A stretch of DNA of 62,479 bases from an uncultured Eubacteriales bacterium (GCA_900314565.1 OMVU01000012.1:87383-149861); one strand, 5' to 3'; shown: positions 36,919 to 45,960, numbered from the stretch's first letter. The notes: a model not told the origin generated them from the letters alone. A program made the numbers and translations.

Positions 36919-37806
36919 ATGAAAAAAGCAGCTTTATTTGCGGTGTCACTGCTTATGGCAGGAATCATGACGGTAAGCCCGTTAAGTGTTCTGGCTTCTT
37001 CGAAATCCGCTGCAACCACAGCCGAGAGCACGGCGAAAACGGAGAGCACGAAGACAGACAGCAAAAAGACGGACAGCAAGACAGACAGCAAAAAAACTGA
37101 CAGTAAGACGGACAGTAAAAAAACTGACACTAAGACGGACAGTAAAACAGAAAGCAAAGCGACGGAGAGCAAGAAGGCGGACACCCCGGCGGACCCGACG
37201 ATCAATGTGGAAAATCAGGCCTTCTGGCGGGAATCTCTTCAGAAATACCGCCACGACGATAAGGTCCATCAGATCATGCTGGTGAGATGTACGGAAGGCT
37301 GTAAGGCGACCGTTCAGTATTATGAGAAGCTTACAGATGAGAACGATGTGTGGTCACTGACTTTTGAGACCGAGGCGATCATTGGCAAGAACGGCCCCGA
37401 AAAGACCGGTGAAGGGGATGCGAAGACTCCGTACGGAGATTTCGGTGTGAGAGGCGCTTTCGGGATCCGTTCGAACCCCGGGACCGATCTTCCGTATACG
37501 GAAATCAAAGAGACGACATTCGCCTGCGATGAGGAAGGTGAGTACTACAACCAGATCATCGATACGAAGGAGACCGGACACGAGTGCAAGGGCGAGGAGA
37601 TGTATGAACTGTCTCCCGAGTACAATTACGGGATCGAGACGGATTTCAATTCGAAAAACGAATGGCCCAAGGGCTCTGCGATCTTCATCCACTGCAAGGG
37701 AACAAAGAAGTTCACGGGCGGATGCGTGGCGCTTGATGAGGAGCTTATGAAGAAGGTGCTCGAGACGGCTGATTCCGGAATGAGGATCATCATCCACGGG
37801 GACTGA
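36919..37806 (+). CDS. Secreted L,D-transpeptidase-like (YkuD-fold) protein
   Basis: 295 residues from the ATG after CAGGAGACAGG. A signal peptide (MKKAALFAVSLLMAGIM..., cleavage near 'VLASSKS') is followed by ~65 residues of KTDSK-type repeats, a wall-penetrating or linker segment. The C-terminal domain (~110-295) has 'GDAKTPYGDFGVRG', His258 in 'AIFIHCKG' and Cys269 in 'FTGGCVALD', matching the HxxxxxxxxxxGC catalytic pattern of YkuD enzymes. Such proteins crosslink or anchor peptidoglycan. Spacing between His and Cys is short, so substrate may differ. Confidence 0.82.
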   Translation: MKKAALFAVSLLMAGIMTVSPLSVLASSKSAATTAESTAKTESTKTDSKKTDSKTDSKKTDSKTDSKKTDTKTDSKTESKATESKKADTPADPTINVENQAFWRESLQKYRHDDKVHQIMLVRCTEGCKATVQYYEKLTDENDVWSLTFETEAIIGKNGPEKTGEGDAKTPYGDFGVRGAFGIRSNPGTDLPYTEIKETTFACDEEGEYYNQIIDTKETGHECKGEEMYELSPEYNYGIETDFNSKNEWPKGSAIFIHCKGTKKFTGGCVALDEELMKKVLETADSGMRIIIHGD

Positions 37807-37851
37807 TGTACGGGACTGGAACCCGGACAGGAGAATATGAATATTGACTTG

Positions 37852-37886
37852 AAAAACCCACTTCCGAAATGGAGGTGGGTTTTTTC
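37852..37886 (+). terminator. Terminator after the L,D-transpeptidase-like gene
   Basis: AAAACCCACttcc / ggagGTGGGTTTTTT hairpin with loop GAAAT and a T-run. Confidence 0.9.
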
Positions 37887-37932
37887 GACTCTATGGAAGG
37901 TTCCCCTGTGAAAAGGCCGGTCGTGCGCAGTT

Positions 37933-38504
37933 TTACAGAAGCTCTTTCGGGACCTCGACCAGAAAGATATTGTCGTGGGTGTCGTCGGTATCCGCGGAGT
38001 AGAGGATCTTTTTTCCATCCCAGGAAAAGTTCGGATGACAGTGGGAGCGCTGATATTTCCAGGTCGTATTATGCCTTGCCAGCGTGGTGAGCTTCGTGCC
38101 GCCGTTTTCATCGACACTGATCAGAACGATGTCTTTCACGGCATCTCCGACGAAGAGGGAGAGGTCGGCGTTAGCGTAATAGTGATTGCAGTAGAAGGGC
38201 ATGTCGACTTTTCTGTAGACGGTCCCGTCCTTATGAGCGAATCCGAAGTAGGGTGTCCTGCCGGATCGTCGGTCAGCTGTTCCATTTCCCCGCTCTCAAG
38301 ATTCATACGAAAAAGCTGACAGCGCTCCGATTCCGGATTGCAGCGGTTCGACTGAAAGTAGATGTTCTCGCAGGAGGGATCGAAGGAGTTGTCCGTGAAA
38401 TACAGATGAAAATTCAGGTATTGATCTGTCAGCTGCGTGACGGGCTGTCCGCTCACGGGATCGAGGAAAGTGTGTTTTTCAGAAGGCTATTTTGTTCCGA
38501 TCAT
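37933..38504 (-). pseudogene. Oligogalacturonide-lyase-like (beta-propeller) pseudogene
   Basis: Two fragments of one protein in different frames. The N-terminal part reads MIGTK*PSEKHTFLDPVSGQ... with a TAG (38487-38489) where Trp is expected, continuing 'PVTQLTDQYLNFHLYFTDNS' and 'LESGEMEQLTDDP'. Near 38235-38250 the frame shifts into a C-terminal part 'YFGFAHKDGTVYRKVDMPFY...HCHPNFSWDGKKILYSADTD' (in parts). About 200 middle codons of the usual ~390 are missing. The segments resemble the oligogalacturonate lyase (Pectate_lyase22) family. Start ATG has AAAGGAA upstream. At least three lesions (nonsense, deletion, frameshift) mark it as dead. Confidence 0.8.
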
Positions 38505-38680
38505 AGTCTGTTCCTTTCGAAATGAAAATGATAAAGCGGGCTTTTTTCACTTTTTTTATTATATCAATAAGCATAAAGAAGAGAAAGTACAACGCAGAGG
38601 GCTGCAGATTATGATAACTCTCAAAAGTGAGCAAGAACGAGCGAAATTGTGCAAATGCGACAAAAAATGAAGTCCAGAAT
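38505..38680. other. A/T-rich region between pseudogene and sugar locus
   Basis: Apart from the pseudogene's own upstream region and T-rich tracts (38547-38570), I see no gene here. Confidence 0.5.
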
Positions 38681-38691
38681 TGTTGAAACAA
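38681..38691. promoter_or_regulatory. Candidate DeoR operator, upstream copy
   Basis: TGTTGAAACAA, just before the -35 box of the dehydrogenase-PTS promoter. A near-identical TGTTAAAACAA lies downstream of the -10 box. Confidence 0.5.
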
Positions 38692-38695
38692 CAAC

Positions 38696-38724
38696 TTGAC
38701 AAACTAAAACGCTGTTATTATAAT
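38696..38724 (+). promoter_or_regulatory. Consensus promoter of the dehydrogenase-PTS operon
   Basis: TTGACA, 17 bp, TATAAT, both perfect, flanked by the two TGTTnAAACAA boxes. A strong promoter that presumably needs repression. Confidence 0.9.
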
Positions 38725-38734
38725 AGTATTAAGA

Positions 38735-38745
38735 TGTTAAAACAA
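38735..38745. promoter_or_regulatory. Candidate DeoR operator, downstream copy
   Basis: TGTTAAAACAA, 54 bp (about five helical turns) from the upstream copy, which would suit looping by a DeoR-type tetramer. Confidence 0.5.
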
Positions 38746-38802
38746 AAGAACATACTAATCGCAGGGCAGAAAAACCAATCTATGTTAAAGGAGGACACTT
38801 AG

Positions 38803-40071
38803 ATGAAAACAAAGGCTGTCAGACTCCACGCGGCAAATGATCTTCGGCTTGATGAGTTCGAACTTCCGGAGATCAAAGAAGATGAGATGCTTGTAAAGGT
38901 CGTTTCCGATTCGATCTGCATGTCGACTTACAAGTGCGCGATCCTCGGCGTCAACCACAAGAGAGTACATGACGACGTCGCGGAGCATCCGGCGATCATG
39001 GGACATGAGTTCGCAGGCGATGTCGTGAAGGTCGGCGCAAAATATGCTGATAAGTATCAGCCGGGAATGAAGTTCACGATCCAGCCGGCCCTGAATTACA
39101 AGGGAACGATGTGGAGCCCGGGTTACTCTTATGAGTTCTGCGGCGGTGACGCAACCTACTGCATCCTCCCGGCTGAGCTTTTCGAGAGTGACTGCTTCCT
39201 TGAGTATAAGGGAGAAGCTTATTACGAGGCATCCCTCGCTGAGCCGCTGTCCTGCTCGATCGGAGCTATGAATGCGGCTTATCACACAAAGATGGGCGTC
39301 TATACACACGAGATGGGCATCAAAGAGGGCGGAAAGATGGCGATCACGGCAGGCGCCGGCCCGATGGGTCTCGGAGCTCTGACCTATGCGATCCATCGCG
39401 ACAGAAAGCCCGGCATGATCACGGTCACAGACATCAATCAGGACAGACTGGACAGGGCCGAAGAGCTCTTCCCGCCGAAGGAGATCCTTGAGAAGGAAGG
39501 CGTTGAACTTCATTTCGTGAATACCGCGAAGTACGACGATCCGGTCGCATATCTCCGCGAGCTTACAGGCGGCACGGGCTATGACGATGTCCTCTGCTAC
39601 GCACCGGTGGCTCCGGTCGTCACACAGTCGAGCGCGATCCTGGGACGTGACGGATGTCTGAATTTCTTCGCAGGTCCGACAGATCCGCAGTTCTCGGCGA
39701 CGATGAATTTCTATGACGTCCACTATAACTCCACGCACGTCATGGGAACGACGGGCGGAAACACAGCGGATATGATCGAGTCCCTCGAGCTCACAGCTGC
39801 CGGAAGGATCGATCCCGCAGTCATGGTCACACATGTCGGAGGACTGGACGCTGCTGCGAATGCTACACTTACTCTTCCGAAGATCCCGGGCGGAAAGAAA
39901 CTCATCTATACACATGTGAGCATGCCGCTGACGGATCTTTCCGAACTCCGCGCAAAGGCTGAAGAGCTGAACGATAAGCGTTTCGGTGAGCTTGCGGATA
40001 TCGTCGAGGCAAATAAGGGACTCTGGTGCCTCGAGGCTGAGAAATACGTCCTGGCAAATTTCGCAGATTAA
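38803..40071 (+). CDS. Zinc-dependent MDR-family sugar-phosphate dehydrogenase (SorE-like)
   Basis: 422 residues, strong SD AAAGGAGG. Medium-chain dehydrogenase/reductase: 'GHEFAGDVVKVG' (catalytic-domain GHE motif) and a nucleotide-binding 'AITAGAGPMGLGALTYA'. It is longer than typical alcohol dehydrogenases and resembles L-sorbose-1-phosphate reductase-type enzymes. With a mannitol-type PTS immediately downstream it most likely oxidises or reduces the phosphorylated polyol or ketose that the PTS brings in; no canonical mtlD is present. The first zinc ligand position is 'SDSICMSTYK'. Confidence 0.8.
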   Translation: MKTKAVRLHAANDLRLDEFELPEIKEDEMLVKVVSDSICMSTYKCAILGVNHKRVHDDVAEHPAIMGHEFAGDVVKVGAKYADKYQPGMKFTIQPALNYKGTMWSPGYSYEFCGGDATYCILPAELFESDCFLEYKGEAYYEASLAEPLSCSIGAMNAAYHTKMGVYTHEMGIKEGGKMAITAGAGPMGLGALTYAIHRDRKPGMITVTDINQDRLDRAEELFPPKEILEKEGVELHFVNTAKYDDPVAYLRELTGGTGYDDVLCYAPVAPVVTQSSAILGRDGCLNFFAGPTDPQFSATMNFYDVHYNSTHVMGTTGGNTADMIESLELTAAGRIDPAVMVTHVGGLDAAANATLTLPKIPGGKKLIYTHVSMPLTDLSELRAKAEELNDKRFGELADIVEANKGLWCLEAEKYVLANFAD

Positions 40072-40144
40072 TAAAGGACTTTCAGAGCATTAAAAAAGAA
40101 GTGACATGTATTGACATAAAAAAGAGTTAATTAAGGAGAAGGTT

Positions 40145-42037
40145 ATGAAACAGGGCTTACAGAAATTCGGAAAGTTTCTTTCCTCAATGGTCATGCCGAA
40201 CATCGGCGCATTTATCGCATGGGGCTTTATCACAGCACTTTTTATCCCGGACGGCTGGATCCCGAATGAAGGACTCGCTTCCATTCACCCGTATATGCTT
40301 TTCTACGCACTTCCGATCCTGATCGCTGCACAGGGCGGTTATCTCGTCGGCGGTGACAGAGGCCGCGTCATCGGTGCAATCGCAGTGATCGGTGCGATCG
40401 CAGGCGTCGGCGGAACAGACGGACAGCCTATGCTGATGGGCGCCATGATCATGGGTCCGGTCGCAGGTTTTGTCATCAAGAAATTCGATCAGGCGATGGA
40501 CGGCCATATGCCGGCAGGCTTCGAGATGCTGATCAACAATTTTTCCGTTGGTATCTTCGGTATGTTGCTCGCAATTCTCGGCTACTTCTTCATCGGACCG
40601 TTCATGTCGGCAATTCTCGCAGTTCTTACAGCGGGTGTTGAAGTACTCACAAAAGCAAACCTCCTTCCGCTTACGGCGATCTTTATCGAGCCTGCGAAGG
40701 TACTTTTCCTCAACAACGCGATCAACCATGGTATCTTCACACCGATCGGTGTTGAGCAGGCTGCTGCTACCGGCAAGTCCATCATGTACATGCTGGAGGC
40801 TAACCCGGGTCCGGGTCTCGGCGTTCTGCTTGCATACTGGCTCGGCTCCAAGGACAAGGCAACAAGGGATTCCGCACCGGGCGCGATCATCATCCATTTC
40901 CTCGGCGGTATTCATGAAATCTACTTCCCGTACATCCTTATGAACCCGGTCGTTATTGCCGGCCCGATCGTCGGAAATATCTGCGCGATCTTCTTCTTCA
41001 ACCTGTTCAAGGTTGGTCTGAAGGGACCGTCTTCACCGGGATCGATCATCGCATTCCTCTCCATGGCACCGAAGGATCAGGTCGTTCTTGTATTCCTCGG
41101 CGTTGCAATTGCCGCAGCGGTATCCTTCTTCGTCTCTCTTCCGATCCTGAAGGCAACAGAGGCGAAAGGCGGAAAGAGCCTTGAAGACGCACAGTCTCAG
41201 ATGGCAGGCATGAAGGCTGAGGCAAAGGGAACTGCAGCAGCAGCTTCTGCAGCAGCCAGCGCAGTCATCAGCAATCCGGCACAGATCAAGAAGATCATCT
41301 TCGCCTGCGACGCAGGTATGGGATCCTCCGCAATGGGCGCTACCAAGTTCCGCAACCGTATTAAGGCTGTAAGACCTGACATTACAGTCAAGAATACATC
41401 CGTAGACAATATTCCGGCAGACTGCGACATCGCGGTCGTACAGACTGTCCTCGCAGAGCGGGCGAAGAAATCCTGCCCGAAAGCACAGCTTGTCCAGATC
41501 GGAAACTTCCTCGCGGATCCGGCCCTTGACGATCTCTATATCCAGGTGACGACACTCGACAAACCGACCGAAACGGTCGTCGATGATCCGTCAGAAGCGA
41601 CCAATACTGCTGCAAGCTCCGTCAAAATGACGCCGGACTGCATTAAGCTCAATCAGGCGCCTGTATCCAAGGAGGAGGCAATCAAGGCTGCCGGTGAGCT
41701 CCTTGTCAAGACCGGAGCAGTCGAGCCGTCTTATATCGACGCAATGCTTGAGCGTGAGAAACTTGTCTCCACATACATGGGCATGGGTATTGCCATCCCG
41801 CACGGCACAACACAGGCGAAAGGCACTGTAAAGAAGAGCCAGATCGTCATGATCCAGTATCCGGACGGCGTTGACTTCGGCGATGAGAAGGCTCAGCTTG
41901 TATTCGGTATCGCAGGAATCGGCGATGAGCATCTGGATCTGCTTGCGAAGATCGCAGACTGCCTGGATGATCTCAATGTGCTTGAGAAGATGAAGACGAC
42001 GGAAGATAAGGACTGGATCATCAAGACTCTTTCCTGA
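40145..42037 (+). CDS. mtlA: PTS mannitol-family transporter subunit EIICBA
   Basis: 630 residues, fusion in the order IIC (~1-345), IIB (~380-475), IIA (~490-630). IIC shows 'NNAINHGIFTPIG' and 'GGIHEIYFPYI', the hallmarks of mannitol-class permeases. The IIB phosphocysteine is in 'FACDAGMGSSAMGA' and the IIA phosphohistidine in 'GMGIAIPHGT'. It phosphorylates the hexitol during uptake, with phosphate from HPr. An Ala-rich linker joins IIC and IIB. Substrate could be mannitol or a related polyol given the unusual dehydrogenase. Confidence 0.92.
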   Translation: MKQGLQKFGKFLSSMVMPNIGAFIAWGFITALFIPDGWIPNEGLASIHPYMLFYALPILIAAQGGYLVGGDRGRVIGAIAVIGAIAGVGGTDGQPMLMGAMIMGPVAGFVIKKFDQAMDGHMPAGFEMLINNFSVGIFGMLLAILGYFFIGPFMSAILAVLTAGVEVLTKANLLPLTAIFIEPAKVLFLNNAINHGIFTPIGVEQAAATGKSIMYMLEANPGPGLGVLLAYWLGSKDKATRDSAPGAIIIHFLGGIHEIYFPYILMNPVVIAGPIVGNICAIFFFNLFKVGLKGPSSPGSIIAFLSMAPKDQVVLVFLGVAIAAAVSFFVSLPILKATEAKGGKSLEDAQSQMAGMKAEAKGTAAAASAAASAVISNPAQIKKIIFACDAGMGSSAMGATKFRNRIKAVRPDITVKNTSVDNIPADCDIAVVQTVLAERAKKSCPKAQLVQIGNFLADPALDDLYIQVTTLDKPTETVVDDPSEATNTAASSVKMTPDCIKLNQAPVSKEEAIKAAGELLVKTGAVEPSYIDAMLEREKLVSTYMGMGIAIPHGTTQAKGTVKKSQIVMIQYPDGVDFGDEKAQLVFGIAGIGDEHLDLLAKIADCLDDLNVLEKMKTTEDKDWIIKTLS

Positions 42038-42264
42038 ACAGATGGAACACCGCTGATCCTGATTATCAAAATGAAAAGAATCCGATACATGGCAGGATGC
42101 ATCTCATCCATACGCAGGCTGTGTATTCAGGAACAGTAAAATTCTCATATTCCCTTTAAAATGGGCAGCCGTGACCGGCTAAGCATATTACCAATAGATG
42201 ACGCCACTCTATTCTATCAGGTATGTTCCTTACGGTCCGGCTGCTCTTTTGATAATCTGGATGC
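42038..42264. other. Gap after EIICBA
   Basis: No gene seen. A GCAGCCGtgacCGGCT hairpin lies near 42167 without a T-run. Confidence 0.4.
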
Positions 42265-42294
42265 TTGACGGAAAATTACGTGTTGCTTTAGAAT
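42265..42294 (+). promoter_or_regulatory. Promoter of the deoR-family gene
   Basis: TTGACG, 18 bp, TAGAAT, ~70 bp before the start codon. 'aatgtttgttcac' just downstream may be a further operator. Confidence 0.5.
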
Positions 42295-42364
42295 ATTTGT
42301 CAGAGTAATGTTTGTTCACTGACTTATAAAGGTACCCATCGTATTTACACCGTGAGGAGAGCTG

Positions 42365-43126
42365 ATGGATAGTGTGGAAGGACGCCGCTCCGCAATCGCG
42401 GCTTATATCAATGAGATGAGCAGTGTGACATTCGGACAGATCAAGGAGGCTTTTCCGGACGTATCCGATATGACGATCCGGACTGACCTGAAAGCGCTCG
42501 ATGAGGCGAAAAAAATCGTCCGCGTGCATGGAGGGGCAAAGTCTGTAGAGACGGTGATCGGAAACGACGATCTGCTCGGAAAGCGCGCAGTACAGAATGT
42601 GGATGCAAAACAGGTCATTGCGGAAAAAGCTGCCGGATTTGTGCGGGAAAATATGACGATTTTTGTCGATTCGGGCAGCACAACGACTCTGCTTGCGGCA
42701 CAGTTTCCGGACGTACGCTGTCTGATCATTACGAACAGCATCAGCTGTGCGGTCGAATTTGCCCGCCTGAAAAAAGCGCGGGTGTATGTCACCGGCGGCC
42801 AGCTGAACCGCAATTCGCTCAGCCTGACCGGCACGAGCGCAGTGACAGAGCTCCTTCAGATTCATTTTGATCTTGCATTCCTCGGTGCGACCAGTTACCG
42901 GTCAGATACCGGATTTACCTGTGAGTCGCTGGAGGATAATGTCGTAAAGAGAATGGCGGTCAGCAGAGCTACGGAGGTGGTCGTCCTTATGGACTCATCC
43001 AAAGTCGGGAAGAAGGGATCGTTCACGATGTGCGATCTGGTCGATGCGAGTGCCATCGTCTCAGACGATGCACTGCCGGAGAAATTTCTTGAGGAGTGCA
43101 GGGAAGCGTCTGTTAAAGTCTATTAA
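42365..43126 (+). CDS. DeoR-family transcriptional regulator
   Basis: 253 residues. N-terminal winged helix (~5-58, 'SVTFGQIKEAFPDVSDMTIRTDLKALDE' in part) and C-terminal sugar-phosphate-sensing domain ('IFVDSGSTTTLLA', 'ITNSISCAVE', 'VTGGQLNRNSLSLTG', 'VVLMDSSKVGKKG'). It sits next to the PTS locus, so it probably represses the dehydrogenase-EIICBA operon until a sugar phosphate binds. SD is GAGGAG. Confidence 0.92.
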   Translation: MDSVEGRRSAIAAYINEMSSVTFGQIKEAFPDVSDMTIRTDLKALDEAKKIVRVHGGAKSVETVIGNDDLLGKRAVQNVDAKQVIAEKAAGFVRENMTIFVDSGSTTTLLAAQFPDVRCLIITNSISCAVEFARLKKARVYVTGGQLNRNSLSLTGTSAVTELLQIHFDLAFLGATSYRSDTGFTCESLEDNVVKRMAVSRATEVVVLMDSSKVGKKGSFTMCDLVDASAIVSDDALPEKFLEECREASVKVY

Positions 43127-43231
43127 AGGATTACCGGAGACTGTCAGGACAGCGGGTGCAGTGCCTTTGTTTTGGGGCGGACCGCGAATATCCGCTTTCC
43201 AATATACAAAGAGCGAGGAGGCACAAAAGAA

Positions 43232-43708
43232 ATGTTCAGACCGGTCACACGTTTTAAGCAGGCGCTCTCCGATACGGAATGCCGTGAGATCCTGAAAAAT
43301 GAAAAGCGGGGCGTCCTGTCCGTTCTCGGCGACGACGGATATCCGTATGGCATGCCGATCAACTACTGGTATTCGGAGAAGGACGGCCGTATTTATTTTC
43401 ACACAGGAAAGAAAGGGCATCGGACAGATGCCATTCGAAGATGCGATAAAGTGTCGTTCTGTGTCTATGACGAAGGATTCGTGCGGGAGGGCGAATGGGC
43501 GCTCAACATAAAGAGTGTCATTGTATTCGGGCGGATCCGTATTGTGGAGGACCATGAGGAGGCGATCAGGATCTGCAGAGAGCTGAGCTATAAGTTCACG
43601 GATGACGCGGAGTATATCGAGGGTGAAGTGCGGCGCAGCGGGCCGGGTGTGATGGTCCTCATGCTGGTTCCGGAGCATATGACGGGGAAGATCGTGAATG
43701 AATCCTGA
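43232..43708 (+). CDS. Nim-like pyridoxamine 5'-phosphate-oxidase-fold flavoprotein
   Basis: 158 residues from the ATG after GAGGAGG; an earlier in-frame start lacks a ribosome site. 'RGVLSVLGDDGYPYGMPINYWY', 'IYFHTGKKGHRTDAI' and 'KVSFCVYDEG' (in part) are typical of the NimA/PNPOx-like FMN-binding family. Members include nitroimidazole-resistance proteins and uncharacterised reductases; resistance cannot be inferred. Confidence 0.87.
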   Translation: MFRPVTRFKQALSDTECREILKNEKRGVLSVLGDDGYPYGMPINYWYSEKDGRIYFHTGKKGHRTDAIRRCDKVSFCVYDEGFVREGEWALNIKSVIVFGRIRIVEDHEEAIRICRELSYKFTDDAEYIEGEVRRSGPGVMVLMLVPEHMTGKIVNES

Positions 43709-43781
43709 TTTTGGGAAGACAGACAGCTTACAGATGCAGGATGATCTTCATTTTTCTGTAAAATGATGTGCATAATTTTTC

Positions 43782-43811
43782 TTGACATGCTCTGCTTTAA
43801 CGTGGTAAACT
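43782..43811 (+). promoter_or_regulatory. Promoter of the T-box/trpB unit
   Basis: TTGACA (perfect), 18 bp, TAAACT. It places the RNA start ~20 nt before T-box Stem I. Confidence 0.65.
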
Positions 43812-43819
43812 GCTAACAA

Positions 43820-44084
43820 CCTAAAACAAACCGCAGATGAAGAGGAGTACCTTTCGAAACCGGTACAGAGAGCCGTGGATGGTGGAATCACGGCGCGGGG
43901 AAGAATGGGAAGTGGGCTTCGGAGGGCGAACTGAACCGGCGACGGTAGGGGAGACGGAGTGGGAACTTCGTGAACAACATCCCGCATATGTCTGTATGCA
44001 TGAGAGGGCGGAGAAATCCGTCAAGTTGGGTGGCACCGCAGGAATTTCAAGTCCTGTCCCGACATTTCGGGACAGGACTTTTTA
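43820..44084 (+). ncRNA. T-box leader, specifier TGG (Trp)
   Basis: The T-box core 'aagttgggtggcaccgca' is at 44023-44040, complementary to uncharged tRNA 3' end. Stem I has the AG-rich bulges ('gaggagta', 'cagagagccg'), and 'gaagaaTGGgaag' places the specifier codon TGG at 43906-43908. A terminator (14-bp stem AAGTCCTGTCCCGA/TCGGGACAGGACTT) and T-run lies at 44049-44084, mutually exclusive with the antiterminator. Uncharged tRNA-Trp should allow read-through into trpB. Confidence 0.93.
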
Positions 44085-44295
44085 TGTGCCGGTAAATCAA
44101 AATATTTTCCGGCGCAGATGGTTCAGCCCGTTTTCTCTCATTTTCCGCAGCGGGATTCCTGAGAAAAGAACTGCTGCGGCCCTGCTGATGGTCATGGAGG
44201 ATCATCTCAGGGAGAGCAGCCTCCGCATGAAGGGCGGCGGGCTGTATCAAATCAGAGCCCCGCGAACGGGACTTGTATTTAAGGAGGATTGAATC
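44085..44295 (+). other. Spacer between T-box and trpB
   Basis: About 210 nt without a gene; it holds several inverted repeats ('gcagcgggattcctgagaaaag...ctgctgc', 'ggaggatcatctcagggagagc') and ends in the SD AAGGAGG. The long reading frame across the T-box is not considered coding. Confidence 0.5.
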
Positions 44296-45669
44296 ATGAC
44301 AGAGACAACGAAAATTCCGTACAAGATCTATCTTTCAGAAGATGAGATGCCGAGAGACTGGTATAATGTCCGGGCGGATATGACGAAGAAGCCCGCTCCG
44401 CTCCTGAATCCCGGAACCGGTCAGCCGATGACAGCCGAGGAGCTTGGCGCCGTGTTCTGCAAGGAGCTCGTAGAGCAGGAACTGGATAATGATACACGCT
44501 TTATTCCCATTCCGGATGAGATCCGCGATTTCTACAAGATGTACCGCCCGTCACCGCTCGTCCGCGCGTACTGTCTTGAGAAGAAGCTCGACACGCCGGC
44601 AAAGATCTATTATAAGTTCGAGGGAAATAATACGTCCGGCTCTCACAAGCTGAATTCCGCGATTGCACAGGCTTACTACGCAAAGCAGCAGGGCCTTCGC
44701 GGCGTCACCACAGAGACCGGGGCCGGTCAGTGGGGGACGGCCCTCTCCATGGCCTGCGCGTATTTTGAGCTGGACTGCAAGGTCTACATGGTCAAGGTCT
44801 CCTACGAGCAGAAGCCGTTCAGACGCGAGGTCATGCGCACGTACGGAGCATCCGTGACACCGTCCCCGTCCATGACGACGGAAATCGGAAAGAAGATCCT
44901 CGCGGAGCATCCGGGAACGACCGGAAGTCTTGGCTGCGCAATCTCTGAGGCTGTAGAAGACGCTGTGACGCACGAGGGATATCGCTATGTACTGGGGTCT
45001 GTTCTGAACCAGGTCCTTCTTCATCAGTCTGTGATCGGCGTTGAGACGATGACGGCTCTGAAGAAGTACGGTATAAAGCCGGATATGATCATCGGCTGTG
45101 CCGGCGGCGGATCGAACCTCGGCGGACTGATCGCTCCGTTCATGGGCGAGAAGCTCCGCGGTGAGGCGGATTACGATATCGTTGCCGTCGAACCGGCGAG
45201 CTGCCCGAGCCTTACGCGCGGCAAATATGCGTATGACTTCTGTGATACCGGCATGGTCTGCCCGCTCGCGAAGATGTACACACTTGGCAGCGGTTTTATC
45301 CCGTCCCCGAATCATGCAGGCGGTCTCCGCTACCACGGAATGAGCCCGGTCCTTTCAGAGCTGTATGACCAGGGAATGATGCGGGCAGTCTCCGTTGAGC
45401 AGACATCCGTCTTTGAGGCAGCCGAGATGTTCGCCCGTGTTGAAGGTATTCTTCCGGCTCCGGAGAGTTCACACGCGATCCGCTGCGCGATCGATGAGGC
45501 TCTCAGATGTAAGGAGACGGGCGAGGAGAAGACGATCGTCTTCGGTCTCACCGGAACGGGATATTTTGATATGGTCGCCTATGAGAAGTATCATAACGGC
45601 GAGATGACAGATTATATTCCGACGGATGAGGATCTCAAGCCGGGCTTTGACGGCCTTCCGAAGATCTGA
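44296..45669 (+). CDS. trpB: TrpB2-type tryptophan synthase beta chain
   Basis: 457 residues, the longer TrpB2 class. It makes Trp from indole and serine. PLP lysine is K118 in 'NNTSGSHKLNSA'; 'ETGAGQWG', the phosphate loop 'GCAGGGSNLGG', and 'LGSGFIPSPNHAGGLRYHG' (in part) are TrpB2 hallmarks. No trpA, trpC or other trp gene lies beside it, so it probably salvages indole. It is controlled by the Trp T-box upstream. Confidence 0.95.
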   Translation: MTETTKIPYKIYLSEDEMPRDWYNVRADMTKKPAPLLNPGTGQPMTAEELGAVFCKELVEQELDNDTRFIPIPDEIRDFYKMYRPSPLVRAYCLEKKLDTPAKIYYKFEGNNTSGSHKLNSAIAQAYYAKQQGLRGVTTETGAGQWGTALSMACAYFELDCKVYMVKVSYEQKPFRREVMRTYGASVTPSPSMTTEIGKKILAEHPGTTGSLGCAISEAVEDAVTHEGYRYVLGSVLNQVLLHQSVIGVETMTALKKYGIKPDMIIGCAGGGSNLGGLIAPFMGEKLRGEADYDIVAVEPASCPSLTRGKYAYDFCDTGMVCPLAKMYTLGSGFIPSPNHAGGLRYHGMSPVLSELYDQGMMRAVSVEQTSVFEAAEMFARVEGILPAPESSHAIRCAIDEALRCKETGEEKTIVFGLTGTGYFDMVAYEKYHNGEMTDYIPTDEDLKPGFDGLPKI

Positions 45670-45746
45670 ATCAGTCAGGACAAAGAGAGACCGCTGATTT
45701 GACGGTCATATGCTCAAAAGAGCAGTGTGAAAAACAGGCTGCATAG

Positions 45747-45840
45747 AAAAAAGTGCTGTCGCACGAACGCCTTGTGAGCGGATGGGGGTGCATCTGACCT
45801 CCGGAAGCTCCGGGAGGCGCTTTGTGCGCAGCATTTTTTT
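45747..45840 (+). terminator. Terminator after trpB
   Basis: Long imperfect stem: AAAAAAGTGCTGtCGCACGAACGCC with GGCGCTTTGTGCGCAGCATTTTTTT (arms shown in part), tail of T. The interior contains 'cctccggaagctccggg'. Confidence 0.8.
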
Positions 45841-45886
45841 ATCGGCAAAATTTGATTATCGGGTTCGCTAAGCGGTCCTGATAAGG

Positions 45887-45892
45887 TATACT
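45887..45892 (+). promoter_or_regulatory. -10 box of the helicase operon
   Basis: TATACT, ~70 bp before the ATG at 45961. The -35 region (TTCGCT at 17 bp) is poor. Confidence 0.4.
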
Positions 45893-45960
45893 TTAGGCAT
45901 TCGAAACGCATGGAAACGCCGATGCTCCGAAGGAACACCGCTTTGCAGGGGGAGATTTGC

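Noticed and set aside
43837-44292. 151-codon plus-strand frame ahead of trpB
   Set aside because: It translates the T-box stems, core and terminator; codon pattern and lack of an SD argue against coding.
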